Assembly (NCBI GenBank): GCA_963775695.1
Contig: CAVZJU010000015.1
Location: forward strand, 1-64,000
Length of the DNA: 64,000 nt
Reading direction: 5' to 3'
DNA from: DATBLE01 sp963775695
Lineage (GTDB): Bacteria > Actinomycetota > Thermoleophilia > Gaiellales > Gaiellaceae
A program made the translations under genes and the position numbers. Position 1 is the first letter of the stretch, and every line of letters starts with the position of its first letter. Under the pieces are notes generated by a model. The model had not been told where the DNA came from. It did no database searches and worked only from the letters and a program-made list of their open reading frames with translations. Below are positions 49,175 to 57,747 of the stretch, in pieces.

Positions 49175-50197
49175 TCAGGCATAGACGTACTCGACGGCTT
49201 CGTCGGCCGCCGGGAAGGGGCTGGCGAGCGCGAAGTCGACCGCCTGCTGCATCTCGGCCCGCACGCGCTCGGCGATCTCGTCGGCCTGCTCGGCGCTCAG
49301 CGTCCCGTCCTCGACGAGGCGCCCGCGGAAGCGCGGCACCGGGTCTCCCCGCTTCGCAGCCTCGTACTCCTCGGTGTTGCCGAAGACGGCGACCGCCTCG
49401 TGCTCGGGGTAGTGGAGCGGGACGCCGGGCGGCGCGATCAGGTTGCCGTGGGCGCTCAGTCGGTAGACGAGCGACTCGACAAGCGTCGGGCCCTCGCCCG
49501 ACCGGGCCCGCTCGACCGCCGCTCCGACCGTGTCGTACACCGCGAGCGGGTCGCCGCCGTCGACTGTCTCGCCGGGCATCGAGAACGCCTTCGCCTTCAC
49601 CGCCAGGGGCTCGCCGGCGGCGGCGTTCGCATCTTCCTGCTCCACGCGGGTGACCACGTTGTAGTTGTTGTTCTCCATCACGAAGACCACCGGCAGCTTC
49701 CAGAGGGACGCGATGTTCAGCGACTCGTAGAACGCGCCCTGCTTGGAGGCGCCGTCGCCGAAGAAGCTGAGCACGACCTGTCCCCGGCCGCGGATCTGGG
49801 CGGCGTACGCGGCTCCGGCGGCGTGCGGGATGCCCTGGCCGACGATCCCGGAGGTGCCGAGAAAGCCGCGGCCGACGTCGGTCAGGTGCATCGAGCCGCC
49901 GTAGCCCCCGCAGAGCCCGTCCTTCCGGCCGTAGATCTCGGCCATGATCGCCTTCGGGTCGGTGCCGAGCGCGATCGGGTAGCCGTGGCAGCGGTACGTG
50001 GTCAGGAGCTGGTCGTCCTCGTGCAGCGTCGCGAGGGAGCCGACGATCGACGCCTCCGCCCCGTCGGCGAGGTGCGTGTGGCCGCGAATCACGCCGGGGT
50101 GCTCCTCGAACGTCCCCTTCACCCGCTCCTCGAACTCGCGGATCCGCAGCATCTGCGACAACATCCAGACCAGCCGGTCTCGGTCGAGCTCAGGCAC
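49175..50197 (-). CDS. 2-oxoacid dehydrogenase E1 alpha subunit, copy 2
   Basis: The 340-residue ThDP subunit has REFEERVKGTFEEHPGVIRG, TTYRCHGYPIALGTDPKAI, GGSMHLTDVGRGFLGTSGIV, and SFFGDGASKQGAFYESLNIA with VMENNNYNV (ThDP/Mg motif). RLSAHGNLIAPPGVPLHYP is a specific insertion absent from copy 1. First gene of the four-gene E1 operon. GTG start with AAAGGAG 5 bases upstream. Divergent from livK across 217 bases. Confidence 0.9.
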   Translation of the reverse strand: MPELDRDRLVWMLSQMLRIREFEERVKGTFEEHPGVIRGHTHLADGAEASIVGSLATLHEDDQLLTTYRCHGYPIALGTDPKAIMAEIYGRKDGLCGGYGGSMHLTDVGRGFLGTSGIVGQGIPHAAGAAYAAQIRGRGQVVLSFFGDGASKQGAFYESLNIASLWKLPVVFVMENNNYNVVTRVEQEDANAAAGEPLAVKAKAFSMPGETVDGGDPLAVYDTVGAAVERARSGEGPTLVESLVYRLSAHGNLIAPPGVPLHYPEHEAVAVFGNTEEYEAAKRGDPVPRFRGRLVEDGTLSAEQADEIAERVRAEMQQAVDFALASPFPAADEAVEYVYA

Positions 50198-50414
50198 AAC
50201 CGCTCCTTTCGTGGGCTCGCTCGAATGTAACCGCGCCGCGCGGCACCGACAAGCGGACAGGCGCCGGGAAGTGTGCGCGGATGGTCAACTCGCCTGCGGC
50301 CAGAGTGCGCACACTGTCAAGAGCGCGCGGACCGCGCGCGGGAAGATCGGCGTCAACGGAATCGGGGACAGGCCCTCTAGCGCCGGTCTCGATGCCATAG
50401 ATCAAGGAGGGAGA

Positions 50415-51698
50415 ATGAGGTCTGCAGCCGGAACTCCTCTTCGACGGCTGGCGATCGTCCTCGGCGCCGTCGCCGTCGCGCTCGCCGTCACCGTCCCGAT
50501 CGGACTAAGCTCCAGCTCGGCCGCCGGGCCGGTCACCAACTACGTCACCTACACGGGCGGCAAGGTAGGCAAGGCCAACGCGCGGCTCTCGCCGGTGGTC
50601 ATCGGCGCGATCAACACGCAGGGAGGCCAGGTCCTCGTCGGGCCGGGCTGGACGAACGGGATCAAGACCGCTGTCCAGTACGTCAACCGCTATCTCGGCG
50701 GCGTCCAGGGCCATCCGCTCGTGGTCAGCTACTGCTTCACCACCTCCGCGGAGGAGGAGGGGACGAAGTGCGGCCAGAAGTTCGCGAACGACAAGCGGAT
50801 CAAGGTCGTCCAGTTCGGCGCCGTCGCAGTCGGCAACCAGTCGTTCTACGCCGCGCTCGGCAACAAGAAGCCGACGGTCGGCGGAGTCGAGCTGCTGCCG
50901 GTCGACGCGCAGCGCAAGAACGGGTTCGCACTCTTCGGGACGAACGACTCGGTGCTCGGCCCGTGGGGCACGCTCGGCAAGAACGTCCTCAAGGCGAAGA
51001 CCGCTGCGGTCGTCTACCCGCAGATCCCGGGCATCGACTACGGGGCCAAGGTCGAGAAGGCGAGCCTCGAGTCGGCGGGGATCAAGACGACGATGGTCGG
51101 CTTCGCGCCCACTGCGACCGACCTGACCGGCCCGCTCACGGCGGCCGGCGCCCAGAACGCCGACATGATCGTCCCGCAGTCGAACGCGGCCGGTTGCGTC
51201 AACATCGCGAAGGCGCTCGAGTCGCTCGGCAAGAGCAAGACGCCGGTCGTCTCGAACCCGCTCTGCCTCGACCCGGCCGTGCCGGCGGGCCTCGGCGGCG
51301 ATCTGCCGAAGTGGATCTACGGCATCGCCTCCTCGCTCGGCTTCGACACGACCGATCCGGCCGTGGCCCCGTTCGTGAGGGGGCTGAAGGCCGTCGGCCA
51401 GCCGAAGCTCGCGGCCGACGCCTGGGTGATCGTCGCCTGGGGCCAGGTCCTGACGACCGTGAAGCTGATGAACAAGATCGGCGTCGCCAAGCTGACGTCG
51501 GCCAACTTCACGTCGGCGATCCGGGCTTTCAAGGGCCCGCAGGCGCTCGGCGCTCCCAGCCTGAACTGCGGCAAGTACAAGGCCGAGCCGGCCGCGTGCA
51601 ACGACCAGGCGCAGTTCTTCCAGTACCTGGGTGCCGGCAAGTTCAAGCGCATCACCGGGTTCCTCCGGCCTCCGGCGACGTTCAAGCTCGGGGGCTAG
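50415..51698 (+). CDS. Branched-chain-type ABC transporter substrate-binding protein (LivK-like)
   Basis: The 427-residue periplasmic-binding protein has a signal peptide (LAIVLGAVAVALAVTVPIGL). The type I fold shows INTQGGQVLVGPGWTNGIKT, VNRYLGGVQGHPLVVSYCFT, VYPQIPGIDYGAKVEKASLE, ADAWVIVAWGQVLTTVKLM and NCGKYKAEPAACNDQAQFFQ. Such proteins in catabolic clusters often bind aromatic acids, not amino acids. ATG 50415 follows AAGGAGGGAGA. Leads a plus-strand operon through to the second ligM. The 217 bases before it hold the divergent promoters and no gene. Confidence 0.88.
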   Translation: MRSAAGTPLRRLAIVLGAVAVALAVTVPIGLSSSSAAGPVTNYVTYTGGKVGKANARLSPVVIGAINTQGGQVLVGPGWTNGIKTAVQYVNRYLGGVQGHPLVVSYCFTTSAEEEGTKCGQKFANDKRIKVVQFGAVAVGNQSFYAALGNKKPTVGGVELLPVDAQRKNGFALFGTNDSVLGPWGTLGKNVLKAKTAAVVYPQIPGIDYGAKVEKASLESAGIKTTMVGFAPTATDLTGPLTAAGAQNADMIVPQSNAAGCVNIAKALESLGKSKTPVVSNPLCLDPAVPAGLGGDLPKWIYGIASSLGFDTTDPAVAPFVRGLKAVGQPKLAADAWVIVAWGQVLTTVKLMNKIGVAKLTSANFTSAIRAFKGPQALGAPSLNCGKYKAEPAACNDQAQFFQYLGAGKFKRITGFLRPPATFKLGG

Positions 51699-51718
51699 TC
51701 AAGACGTCCTCCCTCCCC

Positions 51719-51749
51719 GGGACGGGGCCGCCTCCGGCGGCCCCGTCCC
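51719..51749 (+). terminator. 14-bp hairpin between livK and livHM
   Basis: GGGACGGGGCCGCC and GGCGGCCCCGTCCC pair perfectly around a TCC loop, 20 bases after the livK stop. A partial terminator here would make more binding protein than permease, a common design in ABC operons. Confidence 0.65.
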
Positions 51750-51773
51750 CTGTCTCCGGGTAACGATCCAGGA

Positions 51774-53783
51774 ATGGACTGGCAGCAGATCGTCCTCTTC
51801 GCGATCCTCGGCCTCGGAGCGGGGTCGCTGATCGCAGGCATCGCGATCGGCATCGTCCTCTCGTATCGCGGCGCCGGGATCATCAACCTGTCCACCGGCG
51901 CGATCGCCATGCTGGCCGGCTACTGCTACTGGTCGCTGAAGAGCGGGACGGCACCCTGGTCGGCCGCCCCGGGGTTCGGCGAGGTGCACAACCCCTACCT
52001 GTCCACGGCGCCGGCTCTGATCGTGACGGCGGTGTTCCTGTTGGCGGTCGGCCTGCTGGTCGAGTACGGGATCTTCAGGCCGCTGCGAACGGCGACACCC
52101 CTGGCCAAGCTCGCCGCATCGCTCGGGCTGCTGCTCGTCGCGCAGGCCTTCGTCTCGCTCGCGTTCGGGATCGGCACGAAGCCGCAGCCGCCGGTCCTGC
52201 CGAGCGGCACCGTCACCGTCTTCGGGTCGAACGTGCCGATCGACCGGTTCATCCTGCCGGGGATCGTCCTCGTCTCGACGCTCGTGCTCTCGCTCGCCTA
52301 TCGCTACACGCGCTACGGCCTCGCGACGCGGGCGGCCTCCGAGAACGAGGTCGGCGCGATGCTGATCGGGCTCTCTCCCAACCGGATCGCCCTCTCGAGC
52401 ACGCTGCTCGCGACGTTCTTCGCGGGCGGGCTGGGCGTGCTCGCCGCCTCGATCGTGCAGCTGGACCCCCAGGCGCTCCCCCTCCAGGTCGTCCCTGCGC
52501 TGACCGCCGCCCTGTTCGCCCGGTTCACGTCCTTCTGGATCGCGTGCCTGGTCGGGCTGGCGATCGGCTCGCTCGAGAGCATCCTCTACTACCTCCAGAT
52601 CCAGAGCTGGTTCCCGACCGACAACGGGGTTGCCCTGCCCGGCGTCCAGCCGCTGCTCGTCTTCGGCCTGATGGTCGTGGCGATGTTCGTGCGCGGGACC
52701 AACCTGCCGACGCGCGGCGAGCTGGTCGAGCAGCGGCTCCCGCTCGCGCCGCGCGCGAAGCGGCTCTGGCAGCCCGCGCTGCTCGGCACGGCGGCAGCGG
52801 TCGTCGCGCTGATCGTCTTTCCGTACGACTTCCGCCAGGCGCTGATCACGTCTCTTCTGGCCACGATCATGTGCCTGTCGGTGGTGGTGATCACCGGCTT
52901 CGTCGGCCAGATCTCGATCGTCCAGCTCGCGCTGGCCGGGATCTCCGGCTTCATCCTCTCCCACCTCGCCACAGACCACGGCGTCGGTTTCCCCTGGGTG
53001 ATGCTGATCGGCGCCTTCGGTGCGACCGTTCTCGGCGTCCTCATCGGGTTCTCGGCCCTGCGCGTGCGCGGCGTCAGCCTGGCGGTGATCACGCTGGCCG
53101 CCGCGGTCGCGATCGAGCAGTTCGTGTTCACCAACTCGACCTGGGGCGGAGGCACGTCGAGCTCGCCCGTGCCCGAGCCGAAGCTGGGGATCGACCTCGG
53201 GCCCTACGGTCCGTTCCGGGGCGCGGACGGCAAGGTGCCGAGCCCCGTCTTCGGATTCTTCGTCCTCGGGGTGGTCGTCCTCTGCGGGCTGTACGTGGCC
53301 AATCTCCGCCGTTCGACGCTCGGCCAGCGGATGCTTGCCGTGCGCTCGAACGAACGAGCCGCAGCGGCGGCGGGCGTCGACGTCCGCAACGTGAAGCTCG
53401 CCGCCTTCGCGATCAGCTCCTTCATCGCAGGCCTCAGCGGCGCGCTGTACGGCTACAACTTCAGCTCGGTCACGGTCAACCGCTTCTCCGCGCTGACTGC
53501 GCTGAGCCTGATCGCCCTCGCCTACGTCGGCGGCATCACGATGGTCTCGGGCGCGATCTTCGCCGGCCTGATCTCCGTCGAGGCGCTGTTCCCGTACGCG
53601 CTCGAGAAGTGGCTCGACATCTCCGGGAACTACGCGCTGCTGTTCGCGGGCCTGGCGCTGATCGTGACGCTGATCCAGAACCCCGACGGCGTTGCAGGCG
53701 CCACCTATCGCAAGCACCAGTTGAGGAGCAGGCGCCGGGCCGCGGCGGCCGGCGGCCGGCCGGTTGCCGTGGAGGACGCGTGA
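51774..53783 (+). CDS. Fused branched-chain-type ABC permease (LivH-LivM)
   Basis: The 669-residue protein joins both permeases. Residues 1-300 are LivH-like (GIVLSYRGAGIINLSTGAIA, FRPLRTATPLAKLAASLGLL, SENEVGAMLIGLSPNRIAL). About 340-650 are LivM-like (QISIVQLALAGISGFILSHL, RSTLGQRMLAVRSNERAAAA, GLSGALYGYNFSSVTVNRF, NPDGVAG). About 16-18 membrane spans. Separate LivH and LivM are the rule; fusions occur in some actinobacteria. The matching ATPases are three genes downstream. Confidence 0.9.
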   Translation: MDWQQIVLFAILGLGAGSLIAGIAIGIVLSYRGAGIINLSTGAIAMLAGYCYWSLKSGTAPWSAAPGFGEVHNPYLSTAPALIVTAVFLLAVGLLVEYGIFRPLRTATPLAKLAASLGLLLVAQAFVSLAFGIGTKPQPPVLPSGTVTVFGSNVPIDRFILPGIVLVSTLVLSLAYRYTRYGLATRAASENEVGAMLIGLSPNRIALSSTLLATFFAGGLGVLAASIVQLDPQALPLQVVPALTAALFARFTSFWIACLVGLAIGSLESILYYLQIQSWFPTDNGVALPGVQPLLVFGLMVVAMFVRGTNLPTRGELVEQRLPLAPRAKRLWQPALLGTAAAVVALIVFPYDFRQALITSLLATIMCLSVVVITGFVGQISIVQLALAGISGFILSHLATDHGVGFPWVMLIGAFGATVLGVLIGFSALRVRGVSLAVITLAAAVAIEQFVFTNSTWGGGTSSSPVPEPKLGIDLGPYGPFRGADGKVPSPVFGFFVLGVVVLCGLYVANLRRSTLGQRMLAVRSNERAAAAAGVDVRNVKLAAFAISSFIAGLSGALYGYNFSSVTVNRFSALTALSLIALAYVGGITMVSGAIFAGLISVEALFPYALEKWLDISGNYALLFAGLALIVTLIQNPDGVAGATYRKHQLRSRRRAAAAGGRPVAVEDA

Positions 53784-53795
53784 CCGTCGCTCGCC

Positions 53796-53845
53796 TCCGG
53801 CTCGCTCTCGCGGGGGAAACGGCCGGTTTCCCCCGCGAGCCCCCT
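53796..53845. repeat. REP-like palindromic element, copy 2 (inverted relative to 48165)
   Basis: Perfect 14-base arms, CTCGCGGGGGAAAC (53807-53820) and GTTTCCCCCGCGAG (53826-53839), loop GGCCG. It lies in the 160-base gap between livHM and the MetE-like gene and may act as a terminator or mRNA stabiliser. That gap holds no gene. Confidence 0.6.
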
Positions 53846-53943
53846 TCCCCAAGCCCGCTCGCACCTCAGCACCGGCTCTGGGCCGCGCCCGCCATGTCGG
53901 TCGCGGCCGCGAAAGCCCCCCACCAAGCCCTGGAGATTCGTAC

Positions 53944-55146
53944 ATGAGCAACCGGATCCTGACCACCCATGCGGGAAGCCTGATCCGGCCGCCCGAGCTG
54001 CTCGAGCTCGCCGAGCAGGACGATCGCGCTGCGTACGAGGCCGCTCTTGCCGAGGCGGTGGCGGAGGTCGTCCGCCGTCAGGCCGAGGCGGGCATCGACG
54101 TGGTCGACGACGGCGAGTTCGGCAAGGAGTCCTGGATCACGTACCTGTACGAGCGGGTCAGCGGCATCGAGCCGCGGCTGGTGCCACTCGACGGGACGAC
54201 GATCCTGCCGCCCAGCAGGGACCGGCAGGCCTTCCCCGAGTTCTACGCGGAGCACGACGCGGAGTACGCGCGCAGCGTGACCAATCGTGTGCGGGTCCGC
54301 GAGGACGATGCCGAGTCGCCGGCGGCCGAGCGCAAGGCCTGGGTCTGTACGGGCCCGATCGTTTACGACCCGGCGGCGGTCGAGCGGGACATCGCGCGCT
54401 TCAAGGCCGCGCTCGACGTCGTGGACGTCGTCGACGCCGTCGACGCGTTTCTCCCGGTGGTCGCGCCGGCGAGCGTCTACTGGCTCCGGAACGAGCACTA
54501 CGCGACCGAGGAGGAGCTCGTCTACGCGCTTGCGGATGCGCTGCACGAGGAGTACGCGGCCGTCGTCGAGGCGGGCTTCCTCGTCCAGGTCGACGACGCC
54601 GTGCTGATGCACGAGTACGACACCATCCTCGCCCAGGGCGGCTCGGCGGAGGACTACCGGCGGTGGGCGAAGCTCCGCGTCGACGCGCTCAACCACGCGC
54701 TGGCCGGAATCCCCGAGGAGCGCGTCCGCTACCACGTGTGCTTCGGCAGCTGGCACGGCCCGCACGCGTTCGACCCGCCGCTCGCCGACGTGGTCGACCT
54801 CGTCCTCGAGGTGAACGCGCGCTACTACCTGATCGAGCAGGCCAATCCGCGGCACGAGCACGAGTGGCGGCTGTGGGAGGACGTCGAGCTGCCCGAGGGG
54901 AAGGTGCTGGTGCCGGGCGTCGTCACCCACCACACCAACGTGGTCGAGCACCCGGAGCTGGTCGCCGAGCGGCTCGTCCGGCTCGCCGGCCTCGTCGGGC
55001 GCGACCGGGTGATGGCCGGCACCGACTGCGGGTTCGCCCAGAGCGCACCGGTGCAGCGTGTGCACCCGACGATCCAGTGGGCGAAGCTGGAGGCGCTGGC
55101 CGAGGGCGCGCGGCTCGCGACGGAACGGGTCTGGGACGCCGGATGA
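53944..55146 (+). CDS. MetE-like (cobalamin-independent methionine synthase C-terminal type) methyltransferase
   Basis: The 400-residue protein has the UROD/MetE-type barrel: TTHAGSLIRPPELLELAEQ, AGIDVVDDGEFGKESWITYL, VQVDDAVLMHEYDTIL, YHVCFGSWHGPHAFDPPLAD (candidate Zn His/Cys), VVTHHTNVVEHPELVAERL and VMAGTDCGFAQ (Zn Cys). It lacks the N-terminal half of MetE, as in stand-alone methyltransferases. Set between a transporter and a LigM gene, it may pass the methyl removed from the aromatic to a thiol acceptor. That is inference. The ATG at 53944 lacks a strong SD. Confidence 0.85.
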   Translation: MSNRILTTHAGSLIRPPELLELAEQDDRAAYEAALAEAVAEVVRRQAEAGIDVVDDGEFGKESWITYLYERVSGIEPRLVPLDGTTILPPSRDRQAFPEFYAEHDAEYARSVTNRVRVREDDAESPAAERKAWVCTGPIVYDPAAVERDIARFKAALDVVDVVDAVDAFLPVVAPASVYWLRNEHYATEEELVYALADALHEEYAAVVEAGFLVQVDDAVLMHEYDTILAQGGSAEDYRRWAKLRVDALNHALAGIPEERVRYHVCFGSWHGPHAFDPPLADVVDLVLEVNARYYLIEQANPRHEHEWRLWEDVELPEGKVLVPGVVTHHTNVVEHPELVAERLVRLAGLVGRDRVMAGTDCGFAQSAPVQRVHPTIQWAKLEALAEGARLATERVWDAG

Positions 55147-55221
55147 ACGACACCGCTTGCTCTCGGGAACCCGGCGCGAGAAGATCGCTGCGACAATGGC
55201 CTCGGCTCGGGCCCGCTGCGC

Positions 55222-56187
55222 ATGCTGCTGATCGACACGGCGACGGTTGCCGCTTCAGACCGTCTGGCCTTCTGGTCGGACTCGTCGTTCGACGCCTATC
55301 TACCGGTGCAGGTGCGGAGCCCCGAGGGCGAGCAGTTCGGCGCGCGAATGTGGGGCTACGAGCTCGGGCCGCTCAGCCTGTTCAAGATCGCCGCAGCCCC
55401 GAACACGATGATGCGCAGCTCGCGGGCGATCGCCGCCTGCGACCCGGAGTGCCTGCACCTCTCGGTCGTCCTTCGCGGGCAGATCAACGCTGCGCAGGAG
55501 GGTCGGACCGGCGTTGCCCGGATGGGCGACCTGATCAGCTACGAGACCTCCCACCCGGTGGTCTTCCGGGCGGATCAGCCGTACGAGTCGCTGGTGGTCC
55601 GCGTGCCGCGGAGCCTGCTCGGGCGGGAGGAGACGCAGATCAGCAAGCTGACCGCCGTCGGGATCCCGGGCGGCGAGGGGCTGGCGCGGGCGGCAGTCGG
55701 CTTCCTGCTCGGCCTGGCCGGCGGCCTGGAAGACGGGACGATCACGCCGACGGACGCGCCGGACTCGATCGAGTGCGTGATCGACCTCGTCCGCGCTCTC
55801 TATGCGGGCCCCGCCCGTGCGGAGGAGGCGACCAGGCTCCGGACGCGGGCCGAGATCCTGCTGGACATCCAGGCATTCATCGAGGCGCGCCTGGGCGACC
55901 CGGAGCTGGATCCGGATCAGATCGCGCGGGCCAGCTTCATCTCGACCAGGTACCTGCACAAGCTGTTCGAGTCCGAGGGCACCAGCGTCTGCCGCTGGAT
56001 CAGGGAGACGCGTCTCGAGCGCTGCCGCCGCGACCTGCTCGACCCGGCGCTCGACGACGAGACGATCCTGACGATCGCCAGCCGGTGGGGCCTGCCGGGG
56101 CCGCAGCACTTCAGCCGTCTCTTCCGCTCGGCGTACGGGTGCTCGCCGAGCGACCTCAGGCGCGAGCGCCGCAGCGCCGTTCACTGA
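55222..56187 (+). CDS. AraC-family transcriptional regulator
   Basis: The 321-residue regulator has an AraC-binding-like N-terminal domain (SDSSFDAYLPVQVRSPEG; HLSVVLRGQINAAQEG; SYETSHPVVFRAD) and a C-terminal double helix-turn-helix (ILLDIQAFIEARLGDPELD; SFISTRYLHKLFESEGTSV; RWGLPGPQHFSRLFRSAYG). Lies inside the liv-ligM operon, so probably controls it in response to an aromatic acid. The substrate is not deducible. Confidence 0.88.
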   Translation: MLLIDTATVAASDRLAFWSDSSFDAYLPVQVRSPEGEQFGARMWGYELGPLSLFKIAAAPNTMMRSSRAIAACDPECLHLSVVLRGQINAAQEGRTGVARMGDLISYETSHPVVFRADQPYESLVVRVPRSLLGREETQISKLTAVGIPGGEGLARAAVGFLLGLAGGLEDGTITPTDAPDSIECVIDLVRALYAGPARAEEATRLRTRAEILLDIQAFIEARLGDPELDPDQIARASFISTRYLHKLFESEGTSVCRWIRETRLERCRRDLLDPALDDETILTIASRWGLPGPQHFSRLFRSAYGCSPSDLRRERRSAVH

Positions 56188-56209
56188 CCGCCGCCGCCGG
56201 AGCGGGGCG

Positions 56210-56986
56210 ATGACCCCGGTCCTGGAGGCGACGGGGATCTCGGTCCGGTTCGGCGGCGTCCGGGCGGTCGTCGACGTCGACCTCGAGGTGGGCGAGGGGC
56301 AGCTGGTCGGCCTGATCGGGCCGAACGGGGCGGGCAAGACGACGTTCATCGACGCGATCAGCGGCTTCGTCCGCTGTGACGGCCGGGTCGAGCTCGACGG
56401 GGAGGACCTGACAAGGGTGTCGCCGCACGTTCGGGCGAGGCGCGGCCTCGCGCGGACGTGGCAGTCGATCGAGCTGTTCGACGACCTCTCGGTCGGTGAG
56501 AACGTGCTCGTCGCCTCGCACCGCACGTCGGCCTGGCGGACGATCCGCGAGACGGTCTCGGCTCCCGATCCGCACTCGGCCGAGATCACCCCCGCCCTGG
56601 CGCTGCTCGGGCTCGAGGGGACGGTGGAGCAAATGCCCAGCGAGCTGTCGCAGGGACAGCGCAAGCTGGTCGGGATTGCCCGGGCGCTCGCGCCGAAGCC
56701 GCGGATCGTCTGCCTCGACGAGCCTGCCGCCGGCCTGGACACGCGCGAGAGCGAGGAGCTCGGCGCCCGCCTGCGCCGACTGGCGGACGACGGGCAGGCG
56801 ATGCTGCTGGTCGACCACGACATGGGTCTCGTGCTCGGGATCTGCGACGAGGTGGTCGTGCTGGAGTTCGGAAAGGTGATCGCCCGCGGCGCCCCCGACG
56901 TCGTCCGCAACGATCCGCAGGTGATCGAGGCCTACCTCGGCGGTGCCGCCTCCAGGCTCGCCGCCGGAGAGGACGCCCATGGCTGA
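56210..56986 (+). CDS. Branched-chain-type ABC transporter ATPase (LivG-like)
   Basis: 258 residues with Walker A GPNGAGKTTFIDA, the signature LSQGQRKLVGIARAL and Walker B RIVCLDEPAAGLD, then a VDHDMGLVLGICDEVVVLEFG switch region and the BCA_ABC_TP tail (NDPQVIEAYLGG). 22 bases after the AraC stop; overlaps livF by 8 bases. Confidence 0.93.
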   Translation: MTPVLEATGISVRFGGVRAVVDVDLEVGEGQLVGLIGPNGAGKTTFIDAISGFVRCDGRVELDGEDLTRVSPHVRARRGLARTWQSIELFDDLSVGENVLVASHRTSAWRTIRETVSAPDPHSAEITPALALLGLEGTVEQMPSELSQGQRKLVGIARALAPKPRIVCLDEPAAGLDTRESEELGARLRRLADDGQAMLLVDHDMGLVLGICDEVVVLEFGKVIARGAPDVVRNDPQVIEAYLGGAASRLAAGEDAHG

Positions 56987-57747
56987 CGCGGTGCTCGCGG
57001 TCGAGACGCTGACCGCCGGCTACGACGAGGCGGCGGTGATCCGCGACGTGGACCTGACCGTCGGCGCGGGCGAGGTGGTCGCCCTGCTCGGAGCGAACGG
57101 CGCGGGGAAGACGACGACCCTGCGCGTCGTCTCCGGTCTGGTGCGCCCGATGGTCGGTCGCATCCTCTTCGACGGTGACGACCTCGCCCGCACCTCCCCG
57201 AGCGCGCGGGCCCGGCTCGGTATCGCCCATGTTCCCGAGGGCCGCGGCCTGTTCTTCGGCATGACGGTCGCCGAGCACTTCCGCGTCGGGCCTCGCGGCG
57301 AGCCGATCGACGACGCCCTCGCCTACGAGTACTTCCCGAAGCTGGCGGAGCTGAAGGGGCGGCGGGTCGGCCTCCTCTCGGGCGGCGAGCAGCAGATGCT
57401 CGCGGTCGCCCGCGCCCTCGCCCGCCGGCCGAAGGTGCTGCTGCTGGACGAGCTCAGCCTGGGGCTCGCCCCGGTGATCGTCGAGCGGTTGCTGCCGGTG
57501 GTGCGGGCGTTCGCCGACGAGCGCGGGCTGTGCCGTTCTGCTCGTCGAGCAGCACGTGCACCTCGCGCTCGAGGTCGCCGACCGCGGGTACGTCCTGTCG
57601 CACGGCCGGATCGTGCTCCACAACGACGCGGAGCACCTGCGCGCCAACCGGCAGCTGTTGATTGCGAGCTACCTCGGAGAGCACACGCAGGGCGCCGTCG
57701 ACGCAGAGCCGGCGCCCGTGACCGAAAGAGAGGACCACGATGGCTGA
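56979..57747 (+). pseudogene. Branched-chain-type ABC transporter ATPase (LivF-like), one-base frameshift
   Basis: Walker A GANGAGKTTTLRV, HVPEGRGLFFGMTVAEHF, signature LLSGGEQQMLAVARAL and Walker B VLLLDELSLGLAP are intact. An extra G in the GGG run near 57527 shifts the frame. Past it the expected CAVLLVEQHVHLALEVADRG and HLRANRQLLIASYLGE continue to a stop at 57745-57747. One inserted base in an otherwise sound gene within an operon suggests sequencing error, but a true mutation would disable the importer. The stop overlaps ligM copy 2 (ATGGCTGA). Confidence 0.85.

Noticed and set aside
51699..53966. A 755-residue minus-strand open frame opposite livHM
   Set aside because: Composition (Arg, Glu, Asp, Gln repeats) is typical of the antisense of membrane-protein codons, and livHM is unmistakable on the other strand.
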